A stretch of DNA of 64,000 nt from Prochlorococcus sp. AG-363-B04. GTDB lineage: Bacteria; Cyanobacteriota; Cyanobacteriia; PCC-6307; Cyanobiaceae. The translations under genes were made by a program, and so were the position numbers. The notes beneath the pieces were generated by a model. That model was not told the DNA's origin and did no database searches. It saw nothing but the letters and a program-made list of their open reading frames with translations. The stretch spans positions 22,620 to 86,619 of the forward strand of contig QCFC01000006.1 in assembly GCA_003278465.1 (NCBI GenBank), read 5' to 3'. Positions 17,531-29,112 of the stretch are shown here, one piece after another (within the stretch, counting starts at the first letter, position 1; each line of letters opens with the position of its first letter).

Positions 17531-18664
17531 ATGAAGAGTAGGCCCACCTGTTTCTTTTTTAATACTATTTTTAGCAGTGAAAAGCCTTGTTCATTAGGTT
17601 TTCTTAATAATGATCAATTAATATATAATCAGATGGCTTCGTTCCGAATTCAATTTTTACCTGCATTAAGAGCTGCTGTAGAGCTTAACTTCTTGACCTA
17701 TGCTTTTAACCTTAGGGTTGCTAGCCCACTATTGCTAAGCAACTATAGCTTACCATCTTTTTGTGTGGTCGGGAAACTAAATACTTTTACGCACGATCAA
17801 ATTAATGTATGTTTTTCTAATCTTCAAGCTCTCGTAAACCTTAAAAAGTTAGGTATTCCAATAATAGTTTTGTATAGTGATAATTGGTGTGAGTATGATC
17901 CGGTATTTGATTTAGATAGCTATAGCGAGCAGAGGATTATGAATATTTTTAGAGCCGAATTTTATAAAGAACTTCTTTCCTACTCTGATTTGCTAGTTTG
18001 TCCTTGTAGAGCGCAACAAGAACAAGCAGTAAAATGGATTAATGCTGATTCATCTTCAATTGTCATTGAGGACCAACTTCAGCTACCTTGCCAGGAATTT
18101 CCTGAATTAGATCCAAGGTTAGTATGCCGAATAGTATGGTTTGGTCATTATTCAAATATTGTTTTCTTATTAGACAAACTTACTTCTATTATTACTAATT
18201 GCCAATCCTCTAAAAACTTTGAGCTAATGATTCTTAGTGATAATAGAGCTAAACACCATATAATTAAACTTTTCGAGAACTTAAAACCTCAGACTAAATG
18301 GACCCTCAAATTTTATGAATGGAATCTTATAAATTTCAGTAGGATAATGACTAGTGCTCATATCTGCTTGCTACCATCGGATACTAATTGTCCTAGAAAA
18401 TCTGTATCAAGTCATAATAGAGCAGCTGATTCCATTCATGCAGGTTGTATTGTTATAGCGACACCTTTACCTAGCTATAAGGAGTTATCAAATTCCATGC
18501 TTCTTGGTGATAATTTCCCATTCTTAATCGATCATGCAGTATTAAATTATTATAAGCTAGTTGCTAAATTCAAAACCAATAGAGAGGAGATTTTGTATAG
18601 ATTCATGCCCGACGCAGTATCTAGCAAATGGAAGATTACCTTTAATAACCTTCTTCTACGCTAA
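17531..18664 (+). CDS. Putative GT-B-type glycosyltransferase
   Basis: A 377-residue protein. The N-terminal half is Rossmann-like with IPIIVLYSDNWCEYDP. The second half begins RIVWFGHYSNIVFLLDKL and ends with HNRAADSIHAGCIVIATPLPSYKEL, which resembles the sugar-nucleotide-binding C-terminal region of GT4-like enzymes, where a conserved acidic residue precedes an AGCxV strand. This gives fold-level support only; the family cannot be named. Start is ATG 17531. It is followed after 53 bases by the TPR-GT9 gene on the same strand and heads a run of plus-strand glycan genes. Confidence 0.6.
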   Translation: MKSRPTCFFFNTIFSSEKPCSLGFLNNDQLIYNQMASFRIQFLPALRAAVELNFLTYAFNLRVASPLLLSNYSLPSFCVVGKLNTFTHDQINVCFSNLQALVNLKKLGIPIIVLYSDNWCEYDPVFDLDSYSEQRIMNIFRAEFYKELLSYSDLLVCPCRAQQEQAVKWINADSSSIVIEDQLQLPCQEFPELDPRLVCRIVWFGHYSNIVFLLDKLTSIITNCQSSKNFELMILSDNRAKHHIIKLFENLKPQTKWTLKFYEWNLINFSRIMTSAHICLLPSDTNCPRKSVSSHNRAADSIHAGCIVIATPLPSYKELSNSMLLGDNFPFLIDHAVLNYYKLVAKFKTNREEILYRFMPDAVSSKWKITFNNLLLR

Positions 18665-18717
18665 ATAAATTATAATATCAGATTTTCTTAGTATAATAAT
18701 ATAAAATATTAACCCAA

Positions 18718-20412
18718 GTGATCATAGAAAATTCTATTCATAACAAATTTACCGAAAAGGAACAATCTGCCATAGAGCTTCATTCAAGTGGAGAAATATC
18801 TAAGGCCTCTATACAGTATGAATTATTAATAAATGAGGGTAGCGAGAATTATATTATTTACTACAATTATGCAGAGATAAAAATGAAAAGTAATGATATT
18901 TCACGAGCCATAAGTCTTTTGCAAAGTAGCAGATCTTTATCCTTAAACAGCATAGAGCCCAAAATAGCACTGGGAAAAGCGTTTCAAATGGCTCATATGT
19001 ATAGCGATGCTAAACAAGTATGTAGAGAAGCTTTGGATATTGACCCAAATTCCTATTTCGCTCATTTATATTTAGGAAGCATTTATTATAAACAAGGAAA
19101 ATTAAATAAGTCTATCAAAGCTTTTCAGAAAGCGGTTAAGATTAAACCAACTAAAATTACCTTATATATCACCATCTCACAGATATATATTAGAATCAGA
19201 AAAATTAATAAAGCTTTGAAATATCTAAAACTTGCCTATAAGATACAACCTAAATCCCATGTAGTTTTACTCAATTTGTCTAATATATATACTCGGTTAA
19301 ATCTAAAAGCTAAAGCAATAGATTATTTGGACAAGGCAATTTTATTAAAACCTCATTTTGCCAAAGCTCACTTTAATAAAGCCAACCTACTTCATCAAAT
19401 AGGGCTTATACCTTCTGCTATAGATTCCTATAAAAGTGCTATCAAATATAACTTTGACTTTAATTCTGCTAATCGTAATCTTGCTCTATCTTATTTAACT
19501 ATAGGAGAATATCAAAATGGTCTACCCTTATATGAATTCAGATCATCTGGAAGTAATCCTCAAAATCCACACTATCATCCAAAATTACCAAAATGGCATG
19601 GCAAGGAGCCCTTAAAAGATACATCTTTATTACTTGTTACTGAGCAGGGACTTGGAGATACTATTCAATTCGTTCGATATGTTAAAGTTTTATTATCACT
19701 TGAAGTAAAGACGAGTCTATGTCTACAGCCTCAATTACTCCGATTGATTTCGAATTCTGGCCTAATAGATCAAATAAGTACAATTGACAAACCATTATAT
19801 TTTAAAAGTAAATTTTGGTTACCATTGTTATCCTTACCTCTATATTTAGGCATTACACCAGCGAATCCTCTTATTACAGAACCCTATATTTTCACCAACC
19901 CACAATCAGATCAACAATGGAGGAGTATTTTCTCATCCACAAAAAGACCATTAATAGCTTTACATTGGCAAGGAAATCCAATTGTAGAGACTAATTCTTT
20001 AGCTGGAAGATCATTCCCTCTAGAAATACTTTCTAAATTTGTTAATTCTTTTGATTGTTCTTTGATTTCTCTACAAAAGGGATTTGGTTTAGAACAACTT
20101 AGCAGTTGTTCTTTTAAGAACAAGTTTGTTCCCTTTCAGCATCAGATTGATGCCATTATGGACTTCAGTGAAATAGCTTCTATCATAAAATCTTGTGATT
20201 TGGTAATAACTAGTGATTCAGCAGTTGCTCACCTTTCTGGTGCTTTAGGTCACCCTACTTGGATATTATTACATAAAATTCCAGATTGGAGATGGGGAAT
20301 AGATAATTCAGATAGTATTTGGTATCCAAAAACTAGACTATTTCGTCAAACACAGGAGGATAATTGGGATGATGTAATTGATCAGCTTATCCATGCCCAT
20401 ACCTTAACATAA
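18718..20412 (+). CDS. TPR-repeat protein with C-terminal heptosyltransferase-like (GT9) domain
   Basis: A 564-residue protein with GTG start at 18718. Residues ~15-260 are TPR units (for example YFAHLYLGSIYYKQGKLNKS and the pattern with PK/PN at the turns). The C-terminal ~290 residues carry LLLVTEQGLGDTIQFVRY, typical of the GT9/heptosyltransferase N-terminal strand, then ALHWQGNP, and finally SCDLVITSDSAVAHLSGALG and PDWRWG, as in TPR-fused heptosyltransferase-like proteins. Those enzymes move sugars from nucleotide donors to acceptors; an ADP- or GDP-heptose donor would match the operon at 1-7.4 kb. It precedes the DUF6165-like gene by 23 bases. Confidence 0.8.
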   Translation: MIIENSIHNKFTEKEQSAIELHSSGEISKASIQYELLINEGSENYIIYYNYAEIKMKSNDISRAISLLQSSRSLSLNSIEPKIALGKAFQMAHMYSDAKQVCREALDIDPNSYFAHLYLGSIYYKQGKLNKSIKAFQKAVKIKPTKITLYITISQIYIRIRKINKALKYLKLAYKIQPKSHVVLLNLSNIYTRLNLKAKAIDYLDKAILLKPHFAKAHFNKANLLHQIGLIPSAIDSYKSAIKYNFDFNSANRNLALSYLTIGEYQNGLPLYEFRSSGSNPQNPHYHPKLPKWHGKEPLKDTSLLLVTEQGLGDTIQFVRYVKVLLSLEVKTSLCLQPQLLRLISNSGLIDQISTIDKPLYFKSKFWLPLLSLPLYLGITPANPLITEPYIFTNPQSDQQWRSIFSSTKRPLIALHWQGNPIVETNSLAGRSFPLEILSKFVNSFDCSLISLQKGFGLEQLSSCSFKNKFVPFQHQIDAIMDFSEIASIIKSCDLVITSDSAVAHLSGALGHPTWILLHKIPDWRWGIDNSDSIWYPKTRLFRQTQEDNWDDVIDQLIHAHTLT

Positions 20413-20435
20413 TTAGTAAAAACGCACGGACAAAA

Positions 20436-20819
20436 ATGACTAAAATCTATGCTGAAATTTCTATAGGAGAGCTTATAGATAAAATAACAATATTAGAAAT
20501 TAAGCAATCTTTTGTCCAAGGAAAAGCAAAGATAAATGTAATAAGAGAATTGAAAACCTTACAAAAACAACTAGACCACTTAGGATTCACTATTGATCCA
20601 AATCTTTTTAGCTCTCTAGCTGAGATAAATAAAAAGTTATGGTATATAGAAGATAAAATAAGAAAGAAGGAGGATGGTAAAGAGTTCGATTCGGCTTTTA
20701 TAGAATTGGCTAGATCAGTCTATATGAATAATGACGAAAGAGCCCGAATAAAAAAACATATAAATCAACTATATAATTCTAGTATTGTTGAAGAAAAATC
20801 CTATAGGAGTAAACAATGA
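20436..20819 (+). CDS. DUF6165-like protein
   Basis: A 127-residue protein starting IYAEISIGELIDKITILEIK. It has the central LWYIEDKIRKKE and C-terminal FDSAFIELARSVYMNNDERA and VEEKSY segments that I associate with the DUF6165 family. Members are short, helical, cytoplasmic and are often beside TPR-glycosyltransferases in bacterial surface-glycan loci, as here, where the gene follows the TPR-GT9 gene by 23 bases. No catalytic residues are apparent. It may be an accessory or scaffolding protein for the adjacent transferase. Function unknown. Confidence 0.7.
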   Translation: MTKIYAEISIGELIDKITILEIKQSFVQGKAKINVIRELKTLQKQLDHLGFTIDPNLFSSLAEINKKLWYIEDKIRKKEDGKEFDSAFIELARSVYMNNDERARIKKHINQLYNSSIVEEKSYRSKQ

Positions 20820-20893
20820 GACATTTTAAATATTTATCAATTGAATCAATGAGTGACATTAACTCAAATATTTACTAAATAATTTATTTATAT

Positions 20894-21805
20894 ATGGACT
20901 CTGATATATCAGCTGGACTTAACCAAGCAACTGAAAATTATTTCCTTGACGAGCTGGCAATTACAAAGAATCAACTACTTCAATTGCATACTCTAGATCC
21001 ATTCAATCACACAATTAATTACTATTTATGCTTTACTTTATATCACCTCAACAATAAGGCTGAATCAATTAAATACTTATTCTTATCCTATGATTTAAAT
21101 TCAAGTCAAATGTTTCGCAGCAGATTTTTAGCTGATTATTTATTTCTTACAGGACGCACTAAAGATGCCCTCCTTATTTATCAAACAATTATACAGTATT
21201 TTCACTCTTCTCCCCATGTGAACCAGAATATGGCCTTATGCTTGATTTTAGAAAGTCGTATCTCAGAAGCTAAGCTGACTTTGCAACATGTTATACAATT
21301 AAGACAAGATTTTCTAAGGACCTACGATCTTTTGGCAGGTTTATACTCTCATCACGACATCCAGTCTTCTATATCTATTTATAAACAAGGTATAGCTAAC
21401 AATCCTTCTACTTTTCAAATATATTTTAAATTTGGCCTTTTTCTATCTCGCAATAATCTTAAGGATCAATCAATTTATTATTTTAATAAAGTATTAGAAT
21501 TGAGACCGAATCATTTATTTGCTCAGGAGCAGTTGGCTTTCGTTTTACAACGTTTGGGCAGAATAAATGATGTTATCACCATTTATAAGAATCTAATAAC
21601 AAGCCATCCAAAAAGAGAAGAAAACTTTTTAAAATTAGCTAAAACTCTAATAAAGCTCAATAAATTCACTGAAACTATTAACTGTCTGGAGAAGGCTATT
21701 GAAATGCACCCAAATTCTATTGATGCACATTTATTATTAGCTGAAATTTATGTTAGATTTGGCAACTACAATAAAGCATCACTCATTATTGACAGGATAT
21801 CATAG
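20894..21805 (+). CDS. TPR-repeat protein without a catalytic domain
   Basis: A 303-residue protein made almost wholly of helix-turn-helix repeats of TPR type. The clearest units are in the C-terminal two thirds (for example LFAQEQLAFVLQRLGRINDV and IDAHLLLAEIYVRFGNYNKA). No signal peptide, membrane span or enzymatic domain is seen, unlike the three TPR fusions nearby. It begins 74 bases after the DUF6165-like gene and 46 bases before the next methyltransferase, so the plus-strand genes 17531-22661 may be co-transcribed. Possibly a scaffold for glycan enzymes. Confidence 0.75.
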   Translation: MDSDISAGLNQATENYFLDELAITKNQLLQLHTLDPFNHTINYYLCFTLYHLNNKAESIKYLFLSYDLNSSQMFRSRFLADYLFLTGRTKDALLIYQTIIQYFHSSPHVNQNMALCLILESRISEAKLTLQHVIQLRQDFLRTYDLLAGLYSHHDIQSSISIYKQGIANNPSTFQIYFKFGLFLSRNNLKDQSIYYFNKVLELRPNHLFAQEQLAFVLQRLGRINDVITIYKNLITSHPKREENFLKLAKTLIKLNKFTETINCLEKAIEMHPNSIDAHLLLAEIYVRFGNYNKASLIIDRIS

Positions 21806-21851
21806 TGATTAAGATATGATTTAACTACGTATTTTCCCTTAATCAGAGTTT

Positions 21852-22661
21852 ATGGTAGACGAACTCAGTGATGCGGCTATTAAGGATTTCAATCATATGA
21901 AGTCCTATTATAGATATGCTTGCTTTGATGTAATCTCTACACTGGAAAAAAGATTCGACTTTACGTTAGATAAAACGAGAGGCAAAATTAAAGAAAAAAA
22001 TCCAACATTACGTATACATTCAAATAACTCTAATTCAGTTTGTGATATAAGTCCTGAAAGTTTAAAATTCCTAGCTAAACCTGATTACTGGACACAAAAT
22101 CTTGATATATTCTTCTCTTTCCTGGTCAGTGAATCCATTAGAATTAGGAATAGATTTAGTAAGAGCCAAAATTCTCTTTATGAGATAGGTGCAGGTACAG
22201 GTTATCTTATGTATAGATTAAAACATCTACCTAATGTTATTTTTAAGGGCTGTGATGTATTGAACACTGATTACACACGAGTAGGATTTAGGATGTTCTA
22301 TGGAGTAACAAGATCTAATCTCCCCTATCAACTAGTAACCCAAAAACTTCTAGTCTCATCACTTATTGAAGACGCAGGTATCTTTAACACTCAGTTACCT
22401 GATTCTGCTTTTGACTATGAAATAGTTTATTCAGCGAGGCCAACGTTTGATATGCGTTGGGATGTCGATAATTGGGTTAAGCTTATCAATAACGCTTTTT
22501 ATGATTCTCATTCAAATATTAAAACCATCATCATTCTCTTGAACTCACATAGCATTAAATCAAAGATACTTGTAGATAAACTATCCTCTATATGTGAAGC
22601 CAAACTTATTAAGAATATCCTTTTATGCAGATCTCTAAGGAAATACTATCAATATTCATGA
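21852..22661 (+). CDS. SAM-dependent methyltransferase, putative sugar O-methyltransferase-like
   Basis: A 269-residue protein. The N-terminal ~110 residues include aromatic YYRYACFDV and DYWTQNLDIFFSFL. A methyltransferase motif I then reads LYEIGAGTGYLMYRL, followed by IFKGCDVLNTDY with an acidic residue at the expected post-I place. Motif IV-like FDYEIVYSARPTF follows. The domain order, an N-terminal helical lid before the core, resembles putative sugar O-methyltransferases. It is last in the plus-strand glycan gene run and is convergent with 22677-23285, 15 bases away. Confidence 0.65.
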   Translation: MVDELSDAAIKDFNHMKSYYRYACFDVISTLEKRFDFTLDKTRGKIKEKNPTLRIHSNNSNSVCDISPESLKFLAKPDYWTQNLDIFFSFLVSESIRIRNRFSKSQNSLYEIGAGTGYLMYRLKHLPNVIFKGCDVLNTDYTRVGFRMFYGVTRSNLPYQLVTQKLLVSSLIEDAGIFNTQLPDSAFDYEIVYSARPTFDMRWDVDNWVKLINNAFYDSHSNIKTIIILLNSHSIKSKILVDKLSSICEAKLIKNILLCRSLRKYYQYS

Positions 22662-22676
22662 TATTTAATGTTTGAT

Positions 22677-23285
22677 TTAGTATATACGTTTGAATATCTC
22701 TTTAGCAATCTCAATGAGTTTATCTTCTTTTAGTTTAATTGATGATGCGATTACCCAAAGGTCAAACTTGTCATTTCTAGTCTTACTAATAACGTTATCA
22801 AATCCACATTTTTTTAATGTACCTACCAGTAGGTTTTCAGTAAATCCACATTTATGAGCCATGTAATTATTGCCTTTGTAAAGCGAATTTCTATGCCCAT
22901 ATAGAACGTCAAGTGGTGTTATAGGACCTAGTGGAGTTTCTCCTATGACATCGACTATCTTGTCTTCTGCAATTAAGCTACAAATCGATTTTAGGTCTGG
23001 GCATGTCAATATTAAAAAACCTTCCTCCTTTAATACCCTTTTAAACTCTTTAAACGCTATAGGAACTTCATGAGCATATATATGTTCGATATTGTGAGAT
23101 GAGTAAATAGCATCAAATTGGTTATCCTTTATTTTCGACATATCAGTTATTGATCCGACAACGTCAGGACTAGATGTCGGATCAATATCTAGTCTTACTT
23201 CCTCCCATTCCAAACCAGTGAAGGGAGTTTGACTTTTCTTCTTGTTTCCGCAACCAACATGTAGAAATTTCCATTTGTTGGCCAT
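22677..23285 (-). CDS. Class I SAM methyltransferase (Methyltransf_11-like)
   Basis: A 202-residue protein using ATG 23285; a GTG at 23291 would add two residues. It begins WKFLHVGCGNKKK (motif I), has VRLDIDP at the post-I acidic position, FDAIYSSHNIEHIY (motif IV with the IEH typical of Methyltransf_11 glycan enzymes) and FLILTCPDL. The C-terminal KCGFTENLL and LKKCGFDNV segments are typical of this group, which is common in cell-surface polysaccharide clusters. It is transcribed alone, convergent with the gene at 21852. Confidence 0.75.
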   Translation of the reverse strand: MANKWKFLHVGCGNKKKSQTPFTGLEWEEVRLDIDPTSSPDVVGSITDMSKIKDNQFDAIYSSHNIEHIYAHEVPIAFKEFKRVLKEEGFLILTCPDLKSICSLIAEDKIVDVIGETPLGPITPLDVLYGHRNSLYKGNNYMAHKCGFTENLLVGTLKKCGFDNVISKTRNDKFDLWVIASSIKLKEDKLIEIAKEIFKRIY

Positions 23286-23571
23286 TACCACAGATTTTTC
23301 TAAGATATTGATAATTCTACCTTTTTGAGAAATTTTCTATGACAATCTCCCTTATCGTTTGGATATGCTGATTTTCTTTAGTATTTTCAATGTCTAATGA
23401 TGATGTCTTATTTGGTATATCTATTTCTATCTAATATTCTAGTTGCCTTTCTCATGCTTTTTTTTGCTATTAGTATTTTTAGTTTTATAAATTAGCTTTA
23501 CTGACTTAGGTTTTAGGATAGTATGAATTCTATCTTTCAAATTAATCCTGATCAAAAATGGAATCCTTCAT

Positions 23572-24786
23572 ATGAATAATCTCCCAGATAAAATCGCTCT
23601 TGTTCATGACTGGTTTTCCAGAACCTCCACTGGTGGAGCCGAGAAGGTAGTTCAAACGATTGATCAATATCTTTCGGCTATCGGATTGAATGCAGACTTG
23701 TTTGCACTTGTTGATAATGAAAGTATTAATCCTAAGAGTTGGCTTTTTGAGAGAAATATTAATACGAGTTTTATACAACAATTACCTTTTGGAGTAAGCC
23801 ATGTTCAGAAATATCTTCCTTTATTACCTTTAGCCATTGAGCAGATGGATGTTTCAAAATATCAACTTGTTTTAAGTAGCAGTCATTTGGTAGCCAAAGG
23901 AATTCTTACTTCGCCAGATCAATGTCATCTTTGTTATGTACATACACCCGCAAGATATGCTTGGGACCAAATGCATGTATATTTAAGGAGATCGGCTTTA
24001 GCTAAAAGTCCGTTAGGAGCCGTAATTAGATTGCAGTTACACCTTTTAAGACAATGGGATCAATTGAGTAGTCTTCGTGTTAATCATCTACTTGCAAATT
24101 CTCGTTTTACAGCAAGAAGAATATCATGTTACTGGGGACGAAAAGCTGATGTTTTGCATCCTCCTGTGAATGTGGATAAATTCCGATACAACTTTAAAAG
24201 GGAAGACTTTTATCTTTGTGCCTGCCGCTTAGTTCCTTATAAAAGAGTTGATTTGTTGCTAGAGGCTTTTAATCAATTAAAACTTCCATTAATTATTGTT
24301 GGTGATGGAATTGAGAAAAATAAATTAAGAAGAATTGCTGGGCCAAATGTCAAATTTCTTGGTGGAGTCAGTGATCAGAAACTAGTTTCCCTTATGGGAA
24401 GCTGTAGGGCTTTCGTATATCCAGGACTAGAAGACTTTGGGATTGCTCCTGTGGAGGCTATGGCAGCAGGGGCTCCTGTGATTGGATTGGGTCAAGGAGG
24501 TTTGTTGGATACCGTTCGCTGCGTTACTTCTGGTGTTGAGTGTCCAACTGGTCTTCTTTTCCCAGAGCAAACAGTTTCTTCTTTAAAGTCTGCTGTGGGT
24601 TGGTTCGAGGATCAAATGCTCTGGAAAAAATACTCCCCTGAATCTTTGAGGATTTGGTCAGAAAAATTTTCTCCCATTGCTTTTAAGTCACGCTTTGATA
24701 TTAAATTAAGAGAAATATGGTCAGCTCATAAAAGAGCATGTAATACACCATCTGACTACCCTGCATCATCTTTAGGTTTAGATTAG
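23572..24786 (+). CDS. Glycosyltransferase family 4
   Basis: A 404-residue GT-B enzyme. The donor-loop region STGGAEKVV is near the start, CHLCYVHTPARYAWD lies in the N-terminal domain, and the C-terminal domain has FYLCACRLVPYKRVDLLLEAF, KFLGGVSDQKL and the EX7E-type stretch PGLEDFGIAPVEAMAAGAPVIG. This set is characteristic of GT4 mannosyl/related transferases in O-antigen and exopolysaccharide loci. It starts at ATG 23572 after a 280-base gap. The polyprenyl-P sugar transferase follows 40 bases downstream, so the two are probably one operon at the island border. Confidence 0.85.
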   Translation: MNNLPDKIALVHDWFSRTSTGGAEKVVQTIDQYLSAIGLNADLFALVDNESINPKSWLFERNINTSFIQQLPFGVSHVQKYLPLLPLAIEQMDVSKYQLVLSSSHLVAKGILTSPDQCHLCYVHTPARYAWDQMHVYLRRSALAKSPLGAVIRLQLHLLRQWDQLSSLRVNHLLANSRFTARRISCYWGRKADVLHPPVNVDKFRYNFKREDFYLCACRLVPYKRVDLLLEAFNQLKLPLIIVGDGIEKNKLRRIAGPNVKFLGGVSDQKLVSLMGSCRAFVYPGLEDFGIAPVEAMAAGAPVIGLGQGGLLDTVRCVTSGVECPTGLLFPEQTVSSLKSAVGWFEDQMLWKKYSPESLRIWSEKFSPIAFKSRFDIKLREIWSAHKRACNTPSDYPASSLGLD

Positions 24787-24826
24787 CTGCCTAAGCGGCC
24801 TTTATCATTCTCTTGCGAGCTATTTT

Positions 24827-25528
24827 GTGGATTCACCTGATCAAATCAGTTTAACTTCAGTGGTTACCACTTCTGATAAGACTGAAGAATTAATAGAAAA
24901 TCAGAGTCGGTTAGGGAGATCAATAAAGAGGCTAGGAGATTTGTCTTTTTCCTTATTTGTTATTACTTTTGGAGCACCAATCTTTCTTTTAATTACCATT
25001 CTTGTAAAGTTAAGCTCTCCGGGTCCTATTTTTTATGTTCAATACAGAGTTGGTAGAAATTATAAAGAATTTGGCTGCATAAAATTTCGTACAATGCGTC
25101 GTGATGCTGAGTCTATACTTTCTAAAGTACTTGAGAATTCACCTTCTCTAAGAATGGAATTTGAACGTGATTTCAAGCTTCGACATGACCCTCGAATTAC
25201 TCCTATTGGTCGATTTTTAAGAAGAACAAGTTTAGATGAATTGCCCCAATTTATCAATATTATAAGAGGAGAAATGAGTGTGGTAGGGCCAAGGCCAATA
25301 GTTTCTAAAGAGTTGGAACGCTATGGTAAATGTATGGAAAATGTGGCATCGGTACGACCAGGGCTCACTGGACTCTGGCAAGTAAGTGGTAGAAATAATC
25401 TGAGTTATAAGAAAAGAGTTCTTTTGGATTTGGCTTATGTTAAAGGACGTTCTTTTTGGCTCGATTTAGCTATTATAATACGTACCTTTGGGGTTTTACT
25501 ACTCCCTATGGATCGGGGTGCTTATTAG
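24827..25528 (+). CDS. Polyprenyl-phosphate sugar-1-phosphate transferase (bacterial sugar transferase family)
   Basis: A 233-residue protein starting at GTG 24827. One hydrophobic span (~40-62) is followed by the hallmark SSPGPIFYVQYRVG, KFRTM, LRRTSLDELPQFINI, MSVVGPRP, and RPGLTGLWQVSGRNN, ending in a C-terminal hydrophobic region. This is the catalytic domain of the WbaP/RfbP and WcaJ family, which moves a hexose-1-phosphate to undecaprenyl phosphate at the inner face of the plasma membrane and so starts glycan assembly. The N-terminal four-helix region of long WbaP forms is absent, as in short PglC-like members. A weak GCTGC/GCGGC hairpin precedes it. Confidence 0.88.
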   Translation: MDSPDQISLTSVVTTSDKTEELIENQSRLGRSIKRLGDLSFSLFVITFGAPIFLLITILVKLSSPGPIFYVQYRVGRNYKEFGCIKFRTMRRDAESILSKVLENSPSLRMEFERDFKLRHDPRITPIGRFLRRTSLDELPQFINIIRGEMSVVGPRPIVSKELERYGKCMENVASVRPGLTGLWQVSGRNNLSYKKRVLLDLAYVKGRSFWLDLAIIIRTFGVLLLPMDRGAY

Positions 25529-25541
25529 ATCATTATTAGCT

Positions 25542-27544
<2,003 letters not shown>

Positions 27545-27707
27545 TCAATTTCTGCAGGTCAGCCTTAAAGCTTACGTAATAGTGCTAAAAAGTAGCGATT
27601 TATTTGTTTTTATATCTCACATTCCTGGAGGCTACGATTGGATTCTTTGAATTGATTTGGGAAAAGTCTTAACAATTGCTTTGGTTGAAACTTGCTCATA
27701 TGTTTGA

Positions 27708-28310
27708 TTAGGCTTCATTTGGATGAGAGATAACTCGGTCTATAAGTCCATATTCTTTAGCTTCTGCAGCGCTTAGAAAGTAATCACGATCAGTGTCTTT
27801 CTCGATTTTTTCGAAAGTTTGCCCTGTCAAGTTCGCCATTGAATGATTAAGCATTTCTTTTATTCTCAGGATTTCACGTGCTTCTATTTCTATGTCGCTT
27901 GCTTGCCTTTGATTTGTGCCTCCAAGTGGTTGATGGATCATTATCCTGCTGTGAGGAAGTGCAAGACGTTTCCCTTTAGTTCCTGCGGCGAGAAGGAATG
28001 CACCCATTGATGCTGCAAGACCTACGCAGATTGTGACCACATCACTTTTGACATATTGCATAGTGTCAAATATTGCGAGTCCAGCTGTTACGGAACCTCC
28101 AGGCGAGTTGATGTATACATAAATAGGCTTGCTGCTGTCTTCGGAATCTAAATACAGCATTTGAGCTACCAAGCTATTCGCAACACCATCATTGACTTCT
28201 TGGCCAAGAAAGAGAATTCTTTCCGCTCCTAGCCTTGTATAGATGTCAACCCATCGTTCAAGTTGACTGCCTGGAAGACGATAGGGAACACTTGGAGTAC
28301 CAATTGGCAT
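27708..28310 (-). CDS. clpP: ATP-dependent Clp protease proteolytic subunit (catalytic; ClpP3-type)
   Basis: A 200-residue serine peptidase subunit. The catalytic Ser is S101 in GLAASMGAF and the catalytic His is H126 in MIHQPLGG. The third residue lies in the DTDRDYF segment near 172-178. The oxyanion/handle region [10 protein letters not shown] is intact. In cyanobacteria ClpP3 pairs with the inactive ClpR in a mixed ring that degrades proteins with a ClpC-type ATPase. It follows clpR by 76 bases on the same strand, matching the known clpR-clpP3 arrangement. Confidence 0.93.
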   Translation of the reverse strand: MPIGTPSVPYRLPGSQLERWVDIYTRLGAERILFLGQEVNDGVANSLVAQMLYLDSEDSSKPIYVYINSPGGSVTAGLAIFDTMQYVKSDVVTICVGLAASMGAFLLAAGTKGKRLALPHSRIMIHQPLGGTNQRQASDIEIEAREILRIKEMLNHSMANLTGQTFEKIEKDTDRDYFLSAAEAKEYGLIDRVISHPNEA

Positions 28311-28386
28311 TTGAAAAAAAGAGAAGGGCTTAACGGTTTTTTAGTCAGTTTTACTAAATGCTTTTAGAAATTGAGGGATTTATGGC

Positions 28387-29058
28387 TCAGCTAATTGGAG
28401 CCAAATTAGGAAGATCCTTTCGGCTACTTAAAACTCGATCTATAAGACCGTATTCGACGGCCTCTTGAGGAGTGAGATAGCCCATTCGATCAGAGTCTTT
28501 AGCTAGTTGTTCAATGCTCCGACCTGTGTTTTTGGAGAGAATCTCTAACATTGACTTTTTGTTGTGAATAACTTCTTCTGCTCGAATTTGAATATCTGTA
28601 GCTTGTCCTCTTGCGCCGCTTCGAGGTTGGTGCAGAACAATTGATGCATGGGGCAAGGCAGCTCGTTGTCCTTTTGTTCCAGCAGAGAGAATTACTGCTG
28701 CTGTTCCCATTGCTTGGCCGATACAAATTGTGTGAACTGGTGGTTTGACATAGCTAAGAGTGTCACAAATAGCGAAAGCTTCAGTCTCGAAACCGATTGC
28801 ATCTCCTGTATACCAACTTGTACCAGTGGAGTTGATATAGAAATAGATAGGCTTTTCCGTGTTGTCGAATTCAAGATAGAGAAGTTGGGCAATTATTAGT
28901 TCAGTTACGTCCATGCCAAGTTGTCTTTTGGCATCGTCATCGGAAAATAAAGGAAGTCCTAGATAGACAATTCTTTCTTTAAGTAGAAGTGATGGCAGAT
29001 CAGGAGGTGGAGTGCGCATCACGGTTGAGTCTCCGTAGTAAGGAGCAGAAACCGTCAT
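28387..29058 (-). CDS. clpR: ClpR, non-catalytic Clp protease-like subunit
   Basis: A 223-residue ClpP paralogue. Alignment of GQAMGTAAVILSAG (114-127) to the ClpP active-site strand puts Gly118 where ClpP has its catalytic Ser, while H143 in VLHQPRSG is kept, so it should not cleave peptides. ClpR subunits form mixed heptamers with ClpP3 in cyanobacteria and plastids and tune assembly and substrate entry. The insertion SWYTGDAIGFETEA before the helix is typical of this subgroup. It is the promoter-proximal gene of clpR-clpP3, starting at ATG 29058. Confidence 0.92.
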   Translation of the reverse strand: MTVSAPYYGDSTVMRTPPPDLPSLLLKERIVYLGLPLFSDDDAKRQLGMDVTELIIAQLLYLEFDNTEKPIYFYINSTGTSWYTGDAIGFETEAFAICDTLSYVKPPVHTICIGQAMGTAAVILSAGTKGQRAALPHASIVLHQPRSGARGQATDIQIRAEEVIHNKKSMLEILSKNTGRSIEQLAKDSDRMGYLTPQEAVEYGLIDRVLSSRKDLPNLAPIS

Positions 29059-29112
29059 TTGATTAAATCAATCAATTAGATTTGGAGCCTAGCTGGCTTA
29101 AGCATCAAGTCG

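Noticed and set aside
23292..23571. Possible small gene or remnant in the 280-base gap before the GT4 gene
   Set aside because: Only frames of under 20 codons between stops, with no family signal on either strand.
1..25530. Island mobility genes (integrase, transposase) or an attachment site
   Set aside because: None seen; the tRNAs of the window lie far away, in the housekeeping part.
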